64,000 nt of DNA from Corynebacterium durum (lineage in GTDB: Bacteria > Actinomycetota > Actinomycetes > Mycobacteriales > Mycobacteriaceae): the NCBI RefSeq assembly GCF_030408675.1, contig NZ_CP047200.1, forward strand, positions 1,860,001-1,924,000, written 5' to 3'. The translations under genes and the position numbers were made by a program. Shown piece after piece: positions 7,032 through 16,629 of the stretch; position 1 is the first letter of the stretch, and every line of letters begins with the position of its first letter. The notes beneath the pieces were generated by a model. That model was not told the DNA's origin, searched no databases, and saw only the letters and a list, made by a program, of their open reading frames with translations.

Positions 7032-8570
7032 TTAGGTATGTTTGGGCACAAACCGCGCCACCAGAAGGGCTACTCCCAGCGCCGCCGCCGCTGCCACGAT
7101 TGAGGATGCCACGACCCCCAGCCGAAACGCATCATCCGCCGCCGCAATCACCTGCGCATCCCCCGCCGCCAGCTCATGCGCCCTGGTCAGGGACTCCCGC
7201 GCCGCCTCCGGAACATGAGTGGTGAGGCTGAGCCGGTACCCGTAGACGGCCAGCAGCACCGAGCCCAGCACCGCCGTACCAAACGCACCGCCCAGCTCAT
7301 AGCCCGTTTCGCTTAACGACGCCGCGGCTCCCGCACGGTCCGGCGGTGCTGCGGACAAAATAAAGTCATTACTCACCGGGTCGATCATTCCCACGCCGAC
7401 ACCGAGCACCGCAAAACCAATGCCCAGCCACACACCAGAGCCACCAATATGCTCAAACACAGCGAGCGCATCCGCCCCGAGAATAAGGCTGGCCACTGCG
7501 GTAATCAGAAACGCGCGAATGAGAATTTTACGTGAGGACAAGCCCGTCATGATACGGCCCGTAATCAGCGTGGCCACCAGCGAACTCAGCAGCCCCGGAA
7601 TCATCATCAATGCTGTCTGCACGGGGCTATAACCCAGCACCAATTGCAAATACTGGCTCAAATAAAACAGCATGCCAATATACAAAAACATGGACACGCC
7701 ATTGACCACCACAACGGTGGTATACACGGGGTCCTTAAGTAACGCGACGTCGATAAGCGGGTGGGGTGTGGAACGCACATGGCGTGTGAGGAGAAAGCCC
7801 GTCACTGCTGTTGTGACGGCAGCGAGGGCGACCAAGAGCGATGGGCCCTCGACCGGCAGAACCTTGATCACATACACTAGCGAAAACAGCGCAATAATGC
7901 TGAGTACCGCGCCTTTGACATCAAAAAGATCGGTGTTTGTGGGGGCGCTTTTCGGAAGAACACACAGGCCACCGAGAATAATCGCCGCGACCAGCGGAAC
8001 ATTAATCAGAAACACCGAGCCCCAGTGAAAATTCTCCAGCAAAAAGCCGCCCAGCAACGGGCCGACCGCGGCACCCACCGAATACACCGCCACCCACAAC
8101 GACACCGCGCGGGCACGCTCTGCTGCGTTGTTAAACATGGACCTGATCAGCGACAACGTGGACGGCATCAGCGTGGCACCTGCGGCGCCCTGCACCGCGC
8201 GAGCCGCGATCAGCATTTCTGGTGTGCGTGAAAACGCCGCCGCGACCGAGGCGAGACCAAAGAAAAACGCGCCCCACAACAACAAACGGCGACGGCCAAT
8301 ACGATCCCCCACCGTGCCCATGGTAACCAGCAACGCCGCCACCACAAATGCATACACATCCACCACCCACAGCATTTGGGTGGCGGAGGGGTAAAGATCC
8401 GTGGTAATCGCGGGAATGGCGAAATTCAACACCGTTGTGTCAATAGCCAAAATGGCAATAGCGCAACACAATACCGCGAGGCCCCACCAGCGGAGAGGGT
8501 AAGGTGCGGCGGGGTCTGAAGCGGTGTCTGGGGCGGGGACTGAAGCGGTGTCTGGGGCGGGGTCGGTCAT
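7032..8570 (-). CDS. MFS drug:H+ antiporter, DHA2 family (14 TM)
   Basis: About 512 residues from ATG 8570, with hydrophobic segments along its length as expected for 14-TM DHA2 exporters. Family motifs include 'DTTVLNFAIPAITTDL' in TM1, 'GDRIGRRRLLLWG' (motif A) and 'GFLLENFHWGSVFLINVP' (motif C region of DHA2). The first 25 residues are a degenerate Ala/Pro/Asp repeat ('DPAPDTASVPAPDTASDPA'). The start overlaps the stop of ilvA by 4 bp, so the pair is co-translated. An amphiphilic drug or metabolite substrate is likely; amino-acid export is conceivable from the linkage with ilvA. Confidence 0.85.
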   Translation of the reverse strand: MTDPAPDTASVPAPDTASDPAAPYPLRWWGLAVLCCAIAILAIDTTVLNFAIPAITTDLYPSATQMLWVVDVYAFVVAALLVTMGTVGDRIGRRRLLLWGAFFFGLASVAAAFSRTPEMLIAARAVQGAAGATLMPSTLSLIRSMFNNAAERARAVSLWVAVYSVGAAVGPLLGGFLLENFHWGSVFLINVPLVAAIILGGLCVLPKSAPTNTDLFDVKGAVLSIIALFSLVYVIKVLPVEGPSLLVALAAVTTAVTGFLLTRHVRSTPHPLIDVALLKDPVYTTVVVVNGVSMFLYIGMLFYLSQYLQLVLGYSPVQTALMMIPGLLSSLVATLITGRIMTGLSSRKILIRAFLITAVASLILGADALAVFEHIGGSGVWLGIGFAVLGVGVGMIDPVSNDFILSAAPPDRAGAAASLSETGYELGGAFGTAVLGSVLLAVYGYRLSLTTHVPEAARESLTRAHELAAGDAQVIAAADDAFRLGVVASSIVAAAAALGVALLVARFVPKHT

Positions 8571-9931
8571 ACCAAGAAACCGTACTCCGGCGTGTCTGGT
8601 TTCAACTGCTGACAATGCAGATGCGATTCCTCCATGCGCTGCAACAACGGTTCCATATCTGCGGCGTCACCCAATTGCAGACCAACCAACGCCACGCCCG
8701 TTTCGCGGTTGTTCCGCTTCAAATATTCAAAACGCGTAATGTCATCATTCGGGCCCAAAATGTCCGTGAGAAACAGGCGAAGCTGGCCCGGTTCCTGCGG
8801 GAAATCCACCAAGAAATAATGCTTCAAACCGCGGTGAACAAGCGAACGCTCCACAATCTCGTTATAGCGCAGCACATCATTATTACCGCCCGAAATAATG
8901 CAGACAATCACCTCGCCCTTACGCGCGCGATACTCCCCCAAACCCGTCACCGACAACGCGCCCGCAGGCTCCGCGACAATGCCCTCATTCTGGTACAAAT
9001 CCAGCATCTCCGTGCAGACTGCACCCTCGCTCACATCCATCAGATGCACCCGCGAACGGTGCTCATCCATCACCTGGTAATTATTGTCACCAATACGCTT
9101 TACCGCCGCGCCGTCGACAAACGGATCGATGTCCTGGAGAGTCACCGGGCCGTCGTTTTCTAGGGCCGCCTTCATCGATGCTGCTGAGGAGGGCTCCACA
9201 CCGACGATCGCCGTGCGTGGGGCCATATCCGCCAGGTAGCTCGCCACGCCCGAAATCAAGCCGCCGCCGCCAACAGGCACAATAATCGTATCCGCCTGCT
9301 TGCCCAGCGCCGTCAACTGCGCAAGAATCTCCGCCGCAACCGTGCCCTGACCAACGATGGTCTCGCGAGCATCGAAAGGCTCCACCAGCGTCGCGCCCGT
9401 CTCCGCCGCATATTCCTTTGCCGCCTGCGACGCCTCATCAAAGGTGGTACCAGTGAGCATCAGCTCAACATTGCCATTACCGTGCACGCGAATGCGATCC
9501 AGCTTCTGCTTCGGTGTCTGCTTCGGCACATAAATACGGCCCTTGATCTGCAGTTTCTTACAGGCATAAGCCACGCCCTGCGCATGATTGCCTGCCGACG
9601 CCGCGACAATCCCCGCCTCACGCTCCTCCGGCGTCAACTGCGCAATATTGTTGTAGGCACCGCGAATCTTATAGGAACGCACATCCTGCAGATCCTCACG
9701 CTTCAAATACACCTCCGCGCCCGTCTGCTCGGACAAACGCGGGCAATACTGTAGAGGCGTCGGGGCGATCACGCTGGAAATGCGGGCCTGGGCCAGCTGG
9801 ATATCGGCAGCGTGAATGGGAAGCATGGGGAGTGTGGTGGGCCTGCTGGTTTTGCTGGGGGTGGGGGTCCCGGCGGTGGTTGTTGGCTTGGCGGCGGCTC
9901 CGGCGTCGGCGCTATCGGTGCGAACGGTCAT
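8567..9931 (-). CDS. ilvA: threonine dehydratase (threonine ammonia-lyase)
   Basis: 454 residues. It converts L-threonine to 2-oxobutyrate and ammonia, the first step to isoleucine. The PLP-lysine motif 'DVRSYKIRGAYNN', the glycine-rich phosphate-binding 'VPVGGGGLISG' and 'CIISGGNNDVLRY' are present. A C-terminal ACT-like regulatory domain ('LKHYFLVDFPQEPGQLRLFL') implies isoleucine feedback control. The sequence is very close to corynebacterial IlvA. The first 35 residues (Ala/Thr/Pro-rich) are variable, so ATG 9826 is an alternative start; neither has a good Shine-Dalgarno. Confidence 0.92.
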   Translation of the reverse strand: MTVRTDSADAGAAAKPTTTAGTPTPSKTSRPTTLPMLPIHAADIQLAQARISSVIAPTPLQYCPRLSEQTGAEVYLKREDLQDVRSYKIRGAYNNIAQLTPEEREAGIVAASAGNHAQGVAYACKKLQIKGRIYVPKQTPKQKLDRIRVHGNGNVELMLTGTTFDEASQAAKEYAAETGATLVEPFDARETIVGQGTVAAEILAQLTALGKQADTIIVPVGGGGLISGVASYLADMAPRTAIVGVEPSSAASMKAALENDGPVTLQDIDPFVDGAAVKRIGDNNYQVMDEHRSRVHLMDVSEGAVCTEMLDLYQNEGIVAEPAGALSVTGLGEYRARKGEVIVCIISGGNNDVLRYNEIVERSLVHRGLKHYFLVDFPQEPGQLRLFLTDILGPNDDITRFEYLKRNNRETGVALVGLQLGDAADMEPLLQRMEESHLHCQQLKPDTPEYGFLV

Positions 9932-9953
9932 GGGGAGGATTCTAGTCCCGATG

Positions 9954-9972
9954 CTGGTGGGAATCGAACCAG
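9954..9972 (-). other. tRNA T-arm-like fragment in the ilvA leader
   Basis: On the minus strand this reads GGTTCGATTCCCACC (9956-9970), a textbook T-loop plus 3' stem. The 5' stem is wrong for a T-arm and no acceptor, anticodon or D arm surrounds it. CTGGT/ACCAG at the edges can form a 5-bp hairpin instead. It could be a relic of a tRNA 3' end used as an attachment site by the adjacent AT-rich DNA, or chance. Confidence 0.25.
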
Positions 9973-10076
9973 GGTGCGGGAGGGTGGGAGACTTGATCTA
10001 AGAAAATGACTTGGATGCTGGTGCAAATGTCCCTAGGTAACTAAACTAAGCTCCAAACCCATATTCCCACATATAA

Positions 10077-10832
10077 TTATTTCGATAATTTAGGCGATAC
10101 CCACACTAAGTCCGCCCAGTCACCAGTTGAGTTTGTCGAGGCAAGAAACTCTATATCATTCACCTTAGAAACATCAAGTGAAATCTCTTTCATGCCTTCA
10201 CCCTTCTTGACTTCTTCATTAAAAACTTCCTTGCCATTAATCCGCACAATAAATACAGCAGACTGATCATAGTTTGGCGTTTTATTCGAAAAACCAACAT
10301 GCAAGTCCAGCCGTTTCCATTCTCCGCTTATATTATATTGTAGTTGCGCTTGATTTGCACATTCTTTACATCGATAATAAATTGAATTGGGTCTTAACTT
10401 ATTATCAACTTCGATTGATTCATTGAAATGCAAATCCGAAAATGGAGAATATTTTATCGCCTTGAGGTCAGTCAAGTTCTTATCCTGATGCAGCGACATA
10501 GGCTCTATATCGGTAGACGTAGGACCAGCAGGTTTGTCCACTTCAGTCGTTACTGCAGTTACTGTATCAGATGAAGAAACTATGCTAGTAGATTTCCCAC
10601 CAGCATCCACAATTTCCCCATCAGGCTCACCAATCCCCAACATATGCAAAATAGGTCTTGAAAATAAAAATATTACGACAACCAATATAGATAGCACCGT
10701 ATACCCTATGCGGAAAAATTTCTTTTTGCGATGCGTCATATTTTGCTCAAATTGGTCAATTAGCAAACCAATCGCAAGAACTAAAAGACCGCTAATTATA
10801 CTACCTGTTATATTAAAAATATCATTAACCAT
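10077..10832 (-). CDS. membrane-anchored protein with NPCBM/NEW2-like C-terminal domain
   Basis: 251 residues encoded in strikingly AT-rich DNA. Two N-terminal hydrophobic segments ('SIISGLLVLAIGLLIDQF', 'YTVLSILVVVIFLFSRPIL') flank a basic loop. A Ser/Thr-rich linker leads to a C-terminal beta-rich region ('IYYRCKECANQAQLQYNISG', 'QSAVFIVRINGKEVFNEEVKKGEGMKEISLDVSKVNDIEFLA') that resembles the NPCBM/NEW2 carbohydrate-binding fold. A CxxC pair is present. AGGAGATATGTATG gives a clear start at 10832. Codon use unlike the neighbours suggests recent transfer; the function is unknown. Confidence 0.65.
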   Translation of the reverse strand: MVNDIFNITGSIISGLLVLAIGLLIDQFEQNMTHRKKKFFRIGYTVLSILVVVIFLFSRPILHMLGIGEPDGEIVDAGGKSTSIVSSSDTVTAVTTEVDKPAGPTSTDIEPMSLHQDKNLTDLKAIKYSPFSDLHFNESIEVDNKLRPNSIYYRCKECANQAQLQYNISGEWKRLDLHVGFSNKTPNYDQSAVFIVRINGKEVFNEEVKKGEGMKEISLDVSKVNDIEFLASTNSTGDWADLVWVSPKLSK

Positions 10833-11251
10833 ACATATCTCCTAATGCTATCCATAGACACACCAGACATCACATATCAACGATTACTGCGACGCTTTGA
10901 CATGAAACACCATTATCACTATCCCCTATCACAGAATCAGGTCATACCTCCTGCTCCACATTCCAATCTTGCGACACTTTCCAACCTTATTATAGATTTC
11001 CAGACTCAACCTAAGGGAAAATTCAGAGAGAACCCCCTTATCGGCTCAGTCATTTTTCAATAACAGGTTTGCTAAAATTTTACAACACCCACTCTCCCGA
11101 ATACTCCCAGCTAAATCCGACAGAATGTATATCATATAGTTTCTCAATTGAACTTATTTTCAATAAAGTTCCAGTGTCTGTGTTGGCTATCACATCGCCA
11201 ATCACACGTCGTTTGCCCCATATCAGGTGGAAAAGAAGAATTCAGGAGGGT

Positions 11252-11278
11252 ACTACATGCTAAGTCAGAGCATGTAGT
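11252..11278. repeat. perfect 10-bp inverted repeat with 7-nt loop
   Basis: ACTACATGCT (11252-11261) and its exact complement AGCATGTAGT (11269-11278) are separated by seven bases. On the plus strand AGGAGGG lies just upstream, so the stem contains a 6-codon frame ATG-CTA-AGT-CAG-AGC-ATG-TAG. No T-tract follows on either strand, so it is not a typical intrinsic terminator. Confidence 0.5.
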
Positions 11279-11604
11279 CAACAAGAGCCAATTCTGATAT
11301 CAGCTTTGCGTCTCCTCGTTACGTAACCTGACAATAACTAAACCCATCTGACCACATAACTGTCGACAGACATCCATTTGAGATACATTTTATTACCCTA
11401 AAAAGGGTGGAAAACCGTCCCGTTCGTGGGAATAACCACATATACTTTTTCGATAAGTTTTGTTAGCCAGATTTCCCCAAGGACAATACTCTACCGTCAC
11501 AGTGGTGGATTTCCCTTAACTCCGTGCAGTTACCCGTGCATATGGAATATATTCGCGCAGCAACCATCCACTGGTTCGATGTTAGGGATGCCCGCTGGAC
11601 CTAA

Positions 11605-11629
11605 CCAAGTACATGATATCCAAGTACAT
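11605..11629 (+). repeat. short direct repeat, 15-bp period
   Basis: CCAAGTACAT occurs at 11605-11614 and again at 11620-11629, with near-identical following bases. It lies in the AT-rich non-coding region. It may be an operator-like iteron or chance. Confidence 0.3.
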
Positions 11630-11826
11630 TATGCGAAAAATGTTGTTAATGGTTCATCTTTTCATCTAGACCATTCGATGAGAAAACTTTTTGTACAAAT
11701 GTCAACAATTCGCACATTTTCTTTGGCTTACCATCTATTAGGTTAATGATTGCAACATTGAATACCAGATAAATATGACTTTTAATTACCTAGATCACAC
11801 TTTTTACCCCCGTTATAAGTTATCCG

Positions 11827-11844
11827 CCCCCAGTTTCGGGGGCA
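11827..11844. terminator. GC hairpin downstream of dnaE
   Basis: GCCCCC (11827-11832) and GGGGGC (11839-11844) pair around a six-base loop, about 230 bp past the dnaE stop. No clean T-tract follows in the dnaE direction, so this is at best a weak or Rho-assisted terminator. Confidence 0.3.
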
Positions 11845-12071
11845 GGTAAGCACTTTCTGACCGCAAAAATTGCCCCTGCTTTTTGCATTAGCCTATATCA
11901 TTCTGCCCGCATGCAGCTGTACAACCCCATCCAATAGCTCCCCACCCAGCACCCCAAAAACCGCAGCACCTAACCGCGCACCCCAAACCCCGTGCCGTCG
12001 TCAAGCACTTTCTTCCACACACCAAAACCGCCCCCCCCACCTAAAGAGGCACACAGCAACAACCACAGCCC

Positions 12072-15000
12072 CTACCCCAATATCCCCGGCCCCATGGCGG
12101 CTTTGAGGTCGCCCATAAGGCTTGCGGATCGGGTGACGCGAAGGTGGTCACCGAGGATCATAAGTGTGCTTTCGTCGCCGTCAACGAGTTTGAGGTACAC
12201 GTCTGAGTCGCCGGAATTGGCCACGAGTACTTGTTTCAGTTTCGCGATGGTGGGCATGGTGCATTGGTCGGTGCGCATAGTCAGGCGGAGTGGTAGTCCG
12301 GCTCCGTTTCCTGGTCCAAGATCGGGGGTTTTCAAATCGTCGCAGAAGAGACTCATGCGGTCGTCGCGGATGGATATGTGTGCTTTGGCCAGAATGATAT
12401 TGTCTTCGACAATTTGCGGGCTGACCAGGGCGTAGAGTTTGTTGAATACCAGGAGTTCCACGGATGCGCCGTTGTGGTCTTCAACGGTGACAATCGCCCA
12501 GGGTGAGCCGTCTTTTTTGCTGAATCGCCGGTCAACGGAGGAGATGATTCCACCGATGACTACTTCGGTGCCGTGTTTAAGTTCGCCGCCGAGAATGGTG
12601 GTGAGTTCGGTGTCGGTTTGCGCAGCAATGGCTTCTTCGTATCCGTCAAGCGGGTGCCCGGATACGTAGAGTCCGAGCATTTCGCGTTCGAGTGCGAGTT
12701 CGTGTTTGCGTTCCCATTCTTCATCGGGGACCTGCACTGCAAAGAAGTTATCTACTCCCCCGCTATCCCCGCCGCTGTCGCCAAATCCGGCAAAGAGGTC
12801 AAATTGCCCTTTATCGGCGGCTTTTTTGGTGGAGATTACGGCATCCACGGCGTCTTCGTGGATGAGCGCTAAGCCTTTTCGTGGGTGCCCAAGTGAATCG
12901 AAGGCACCGGCTTTGATCAGGGATTCGGTGACACGTTTGCTGCAGGCTACCGTGTCAATGGATTCCAAATAGTGGGAGAAGTCTTTGAATTTCCCGATTT
13001 TCCCACGGCTGTTCACAATCGAGGCCACAACATCTTCACCAACATTGCGAACTGCGCCGAGTCCGAAGCGAATATCTTCACCCACGGATTGGTACGTGTA
13101 GGCAGATTCATTTACGTCAGGTGACAATACTCGGATACCCAAGTGTCTACAGTCAGCGAGGTATATAGCGGACTTATCTTTGCGGTCTGCCACGGAGGTG
13201 AGCAACGCGGCCATGTATTCGGAGGTGTAGTTGGCTTTGAGGTACCCCGTCCAGAAAGACACCAGCCCGTAGCCCGCGGCGTGCGATTTGTTGAACGCGT
13301 AGGCGGCGAACGGTTCGATGGTGTCCCACAAAGCTTTGATGGCCTCGGACGAGAAGCCGTTTTCTTTCATCCCGGCTTCAAAGGTGACAAATTCCTTGGC
13401 CAGCACTTCGGGCTTTTTCTTACCCATGGCTTTGCGGAATCCGTCTGCTTGTCCGGCGGTGTAGTTGGCCACTTTTTGGGAAATACGCATGATCTGCTCT
13501 TGGTACACGATCAGACCATACGTTTCGTCGAGAATTTCCCGCAGTGGTTCTTCAAGTTCGGGGTGGATGGGCGTGATTTCTTCGCGGCCGTTTTTGCGGT
13601 CAGCGTACGCCCAGTGCGCGCCCACACCCATGGGCCCGGGGCGGTACAGCGCTAGAGCGGCGACGATGTCGTCAAAGCAGGTGGGTTCCATACGTTTCAA
13701 CAGCTCACGCATGCCACCGGAGTCCAGCTGGAACACGCCCAGGGTGTCGCCGCGCGAAAGAAGTTCGTAGGTGGGCACGTCCTCGGTTTCCAGGGCTTCC
13801 AGGTCCAGGTCAATGCCGCGGTTGGTTTTGATGTTTTCAATGCAGTCGCCGATAACGGTGAGGTTGCGCAGCCCCAGGAAGTCCATTTTCAGCAGGCCAA
13901 TGGCCTCGCAAGAGGGATACGGCCAGCCGGTGATCAGCGCGCCGTCGGCAGGCCGCTTCCACATGGGGATGCAGTCGAGCAGCGGCACGCTCGCCATAAT
14001 CACGGCACAGGCGTGCACGCCGGCCTGCCTAACGACGCCCTCCAACCCCCGCGCGGTTTCGTAAATGTTGCGCACATCGGGATCATTCTCAATGAGCCCG
14101 CGCACCTCACCGGCTTCGCCATAGCGTTCGTGTTCTGGGTCCATGATGCCGTACAGCGGAATATCTTTGGCCATAATCGCGGGCGGCAATGCCTTGGTAA
14201 TGCGATCGGCGATTTGGTAGCCAGGCTGCCCAAAGAGTGCGCGCGCGGAGTCTTTCAACGCTTGTTTTGTTTTCACCGTGCCAAAGGTGATCACCTGCGC
14301 GACTTTATCCTCGCCCCAGTTGTCGGCAGCGTAGCGAATCATTTCGCCGCGCCGACGGTCGTCAAAGTCAATATCAATATCGGGTGCAGAGGGTCGTTCC
14401 GGGTTGAGGAACCTCTCAAACAGCAGGCCGTGTTTAATCGGGTCGATGTTCGTGATGGTCAGCGCATACGCCACCAAAGCACCGGCAGCGGAACCACGGC
14501 CCGGCCCCACGCGAATACCAATGGAGCGCGCGTGTTTAATCAAATCCGCCACGATGAGGAAGTATGAAGGATAGCCCTTCATATCAATAACCTCAATTTC
14601 GTAGTTCGCGCGGTCAATATAGACCTGCGGAACTATCCCGCCGTCGAAACGCTCTTTCAGCCCTTCCATCACTTCATGCGTCAACCATGATGTGGGCGTG
14701 TGCCCGTCAGGAACACTGGCAATGGGCATGCGATCGTGCGGATGCGCTTCCCAGAGTTTGCTGTAATCCTGTACGCGTTCGGCAATCAGCAGCGTATTAT
14801 CGCAGGCACCGGGCACAAGGTTATCCCAGGTCGCGCGCATTTCCGCGGCGGATTTAATAAAGTACCCATCGCCGTCGAATTTGAAGCGATCCGGGTCTTG
14901 CATTGTTTTGCCGGTTTGCACACAAAGCATCACTTCGTGCGCGTGGGCCTGGTCTTGCAGAACATAGTGGCAGTCGTTGGTCACCAGCGGCGGCAAATCG

Positions 15001-15638
15001 AGTTTCCTACCAATTTCCAGCAGCTCAGAACGCACACGATTTTCAATATCCAAGCCGTGGTCCATCAGCTCCAGGAAGTAATTTTCCTTGCCGTAAATGT
15101 CCTGCCACATGGCGGCGGCTTCCAGCGCCTCATCAAACTGCCCCAGGCGTAAACGGGTTTGTACATCCCCCGACGGACACCCCGTAGTAGCGATAATCCC
15201 GGTGGCGTTCTCCGCAATAAGATCAGCATCCATGCGGGGCCATTTACCCAACTGCCCCTCATATGACGCCATAGAGGAAAGGTAAAACAGATTTTGCAAT
15301 CCGGTTGCGGTCTCCGCGATCATGGTTTGGTGCAAATAAGCACCCGATGCCGAAACGTCATCCGATTTCTGATGCGGCTCGCCCCACCGAATACGATTCT
15401 TATTGAACCGCGATTCCGGCGCCAAGTACGCCTCAATACCGATAATCGGTTTAATCCCCTCCGCCACCATCTTCTGGTAAAACGCGTCCGACCCGAACAT
15501 GTTGCCGTGGTCGGTGATCCCTACCGCAGGCATACCCTGCCGCTTCACCTCAGCAGCCAGCATGTCCACCTTCGCCATCCCGTCCAGCATCGAGTACTCA
15601 GTGTGGTTATGTAGGTGCACGAAGGAAGAGTTGCTCAT
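12072..15638 (-). CDS. dnaE: DNA polymerase III alpha subunit (replicative)
   Basis: 1188 residues, the size of actinobacterial DnaE1. The N-terminal PHP domain starts '[15 protein letters not shown]', with further metal-site motifs '[10 protein letters not shown]' and '[10 protein letters not shown]'. The polymerase catalytic acids are in '[19 protein letters not shown]', and '[17 protein letters not shown]' and '[17 protein letters not shown]' are typical. A C-terminal OB fold ('[29 protein letters not shown]') completes it. The PHP histidines and acids look intact, in keeping with proofreading in mycobacterial DnaE1. Start ATG 15638, without an obvious Shine-Dalgarno. Confidence 0.96.
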   Translation of the reverse strand: MSNSSFVHLHNHTEYSMLDGMAKVDMLAAEVKRQGMPAVGITDHGNMFGSDAFYQKMVAEGIKPIIGIEAYLAPESRFNKNRIRWGEPHQKSDDVSASGAYLHQTMIAETATGLQNLFYLSSMASYEGQLGKWPRMDADLIAENATGIIATTGCPSGDVQTRLRLGQFDEALEAAAMWQDIYGKENYFLELMDHGLDIENRVRSELLEIGRKLDLPPLVTNDCHYVLQDQAHAHEVMLCVQTGKTMQDPDRFKFDGDGYFIKSAAEMRATWDNLVPGACDNTLLIAERVQDYSKLWEAHPHDRMPIASVPDGHTPTSWLTHEVMEGLKERFDGGIVPQVYIDRANYEIEVIDMKGYPSYFLIVADLIKHARSIGIRVGPGRGSAAGALVAYALTITNIDPIKHGLLFERFLNPERPSAPDIDIDFDDRRRGEMIRYAADNWGEDKVAQVITFGTVKTKQALKDSARALFGQPGYQIADRITKALPPAIMAKDIPLYGIMDPEHERYGEAGEVRGLIENDPDVRNIYETARGLEGVVRQAGVHACAVIMASVPLLDCIPMWKRPADGALITGWPYPSCEAIGLLKMDFLGLRNLTVIGDCIENIKTNRGIDLDLEALETEDVPTYELLSRGDTLGVFQLDSGGMRELLKRMEPTCFDDIVAALALYRPGPMGVGAHWAYADRKNGREEITPIHPELEEPLREILDETYGLIVYQEQIMRISQKVANYTAGQADGFRKAMGKKKPEVLAKEFVTFEAGMKENGFSSEAIKALWDTIEPFAAYAFNKSHAAGYGLVSFWTGYLKANYTSEYMAALLTSVADRKDKSAIYLADCRHLGIRVLSPDVNESAYTYQSVGEDIRFGLGAVRNVGEDVVASIVNSRGKIGKFKDFSHYLESIDTVACSKRVTESLIKAGAFDSLGHPRKGLALIHEDAVDAVISTKKAADKGQFDLFAGFGDSGGDSGGVDNFFAVQVPDEEWERKHELALEREMLGLYVSGHPLDGYEEAIAAQTDTELTTILGGELKHGTEVVIGGIISSVDRRFSKKDGSPWAIVTVEDHNGASVELLVFNKLYALVSPQIVEDNIILAKAHISIRDDRMSLFCDDLKTPDLGPGNGAGLPLRLTMRTDQCTMPTIAKLKQVLVANSGDSDVYLKLVDGDESTLMILGDHLRVTRSASLMGDLKAAMGPGILG

Positions 15639-15763
15639 ACCGCTGAATGATAACCGCCTTCAGACCGCCTGGCGACCCTGCAGGTTACAGCCCTGTCATT
15701 CGGGTGGAGTGCTTCTCGACGCCCGCCCCTACCGCAGCCTTACACGCATTACACTGTCACAGC

Positions 15764-16216
15764 ATGGACATCTACGCGGACATCCTGCCTGGCCGCTCTC
15801 TGGGTGGATTTGCACTGCTGGAATGCTATGACCAGCGGCTCGGGCTGGAATATGCGCCTATCTCCACACACGCAATCAGATATTCCTTTCCCAACGACAC
15901 AGTTGAGCTGAACGTGGACGTACAAACAGGCATTATCTACAAAATCTCTGCGCTGACAAACTACAAGGGCACACTGCTTGGCAGCATCCACGTCGGCGAC
16001 TCTATACCCGATGTTCTGCAGAATGACCCTAGTTTTATCTACGACGACTTCGAAATGGCCTACTTTTCTGAAGGCTCACCCGGAGTCGCATTGGAACCCG
16101 ACGTGTACGACCCCTGGCCAGAAGATTTCCCATACCTGCGAATAGGCGCCATCACGATATTTGATGCGGAGTACATCAGGAATGCACGAAAGTTAACTTT
16201 GGATTACACATGCTAA
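15764..16216 (+). CDS. hypothetical small acidic protein
   Basis: 150 residues from ATG 15764; the frame is open upstream but runs into the dnaE promoter region. The protein is acidic and soluble, with alternating beta-type stretches ('VELNVDVQTGIIYKISAL') and many aromatic residues ('DPSFIYDDFEMAYFSEG'). I do not recognise it. Its size and acidity resemble orphan immunity proteins of polymorphic toxin systems, but no toxin gene is adjacent, so that is only a possibility. It is divergent from dnaE. Confidence 0.55.
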   Translation: MDIYADILPGRSLGGFALLECYDQRLGLEYAPISTHAIRYSFPNDTVELNVDVQTGIIYKISALTNYKGTLLGSIHVGDSIPDVLQNDPSFIYDDFEMAYFSEGSPGVALEPDVYDPWPEDFPYLRIGAITIFDAEYIRNARKLTLDYTC

Positions 16217-16405
16217 GTTCCACCAAAAGCTCATGAGTGCGCACCATCAATTTAAGTTCACACGAGATCTGATATCTGCCGGGATGATGTTCACTATTAT
16301 AGCGGGCGCTACAGATCACTCTCCCATGTTATCATTCGAGCTAAAAATATTCCCCTTGATTGACACGCTAAAATCCCGATAAATTAGCAACTTTACAGAT
16401 AAGTA

Positions 16406-16434
16406 TTGACATGATTCTAGATAGACAATACACT
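16406..16434 (+). promoter_or_regulatory. strong sigma-A-type promoter
   Basis: TTGACA at 16406-16411 and TACACT at 16429-16434 are separated by exactly 17 bases. This is a perfect -35 with a -10 fitting the corynebacterial TANANT consensus. The predicted start lies near 16441, leaving about 190 nt of leader before the membrane protein gene. Confidence 0.6.
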
Positions 16435-16494
16435 TATTAAATAATGACTTCTCATCAAGCATGATAAATACTATGGCGAAAGAGGTTATTTTGC

Positions 16495-16521
16495 ATGTTC
16501 ATGCGATCGCAAGATGGTTGA
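16495..16521 (+). CDS. possible 8-codon leader ORF
   Basis: ATG 16495 opens an 8-codon frame ending TGA at 16521, preceded by AAAGAGG with a 9-base spacer. It overlaps a small palindrome GCATG-TT-CATGC around the start. It lies in the leader downstream of the promoter at 16406. Coding status cannot be judged at this length; it is listed because a second leader ORF follows. Confidence 0.25.
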   Translation: MFMRSQDG

Positions 16522-16566
16522 ATCAGGAATAATCGCAGGAAGTTTAGAGGTTTCGGAGAAAATACC

Positions 16567-16629
16567 ATGGCACTAGCTGCCGCAACACATTTCAAAAACA
16601 CTCTATGCAATCCACTTAAGCGAGGATGA
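16567..16629 (+). CDS. possible 20-residue leader peptide coupled to the membrane gene
   Basis: ATG 16567 follows CGGAG with an 8-base spacer and encodes MALAAATHFKNTLCNPLKRG. The TGA stop (16627-16629) overlaps the first ATG of the membrane protein frame (16626), giving an ATGA junction. This placement suggests translational coupling or leader-peptide control. Confidence 0.35.
   Translation: MALAAATHFKNTLCNPLKRG

Larger units (their letters stand above)
10833..12071. other. AT-rich region without convincing genes
   Basis: About 1.2 kb between the NPCBM-like gene and the dnaE stop. The open frames here (10845-11063, 11069-11263, 11426-11746 on plus) lack ribosome-binding sites, have poor composition and resemble no family. 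The AT-rich part ends near 11820 and is followed by a C-rich tract up to dnaE. It holds a 10-bp perfect inverted repeat (11252-11278), a short tandem repeat (11605-11629) and a GC hairpin (11827-11844). It is most likely decayed or regulatory foreign DNA. Confidence 0.5.

Noticed and set aside
9954..9972. tRNA gene on the minus strand
   Set aside because: Only the T-loop half is tRNA-like; the 5' T stem does not pair correctly and no other arms are present.
11426..11746. 106-codon plus-strand frame in the AT-rich region
   Set aside because: No ribosome-binding site, unusual composition rich in Ser/Pro/His, and no recognisable domain; left as non-coding.
11827..11844. Confident intrinsic terminator for dnaE
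   Set aside because: The stem is good but no T-tract follows in the dnaE direction and it lies 230 bp past the stop; kept only as a low-confidence feature.
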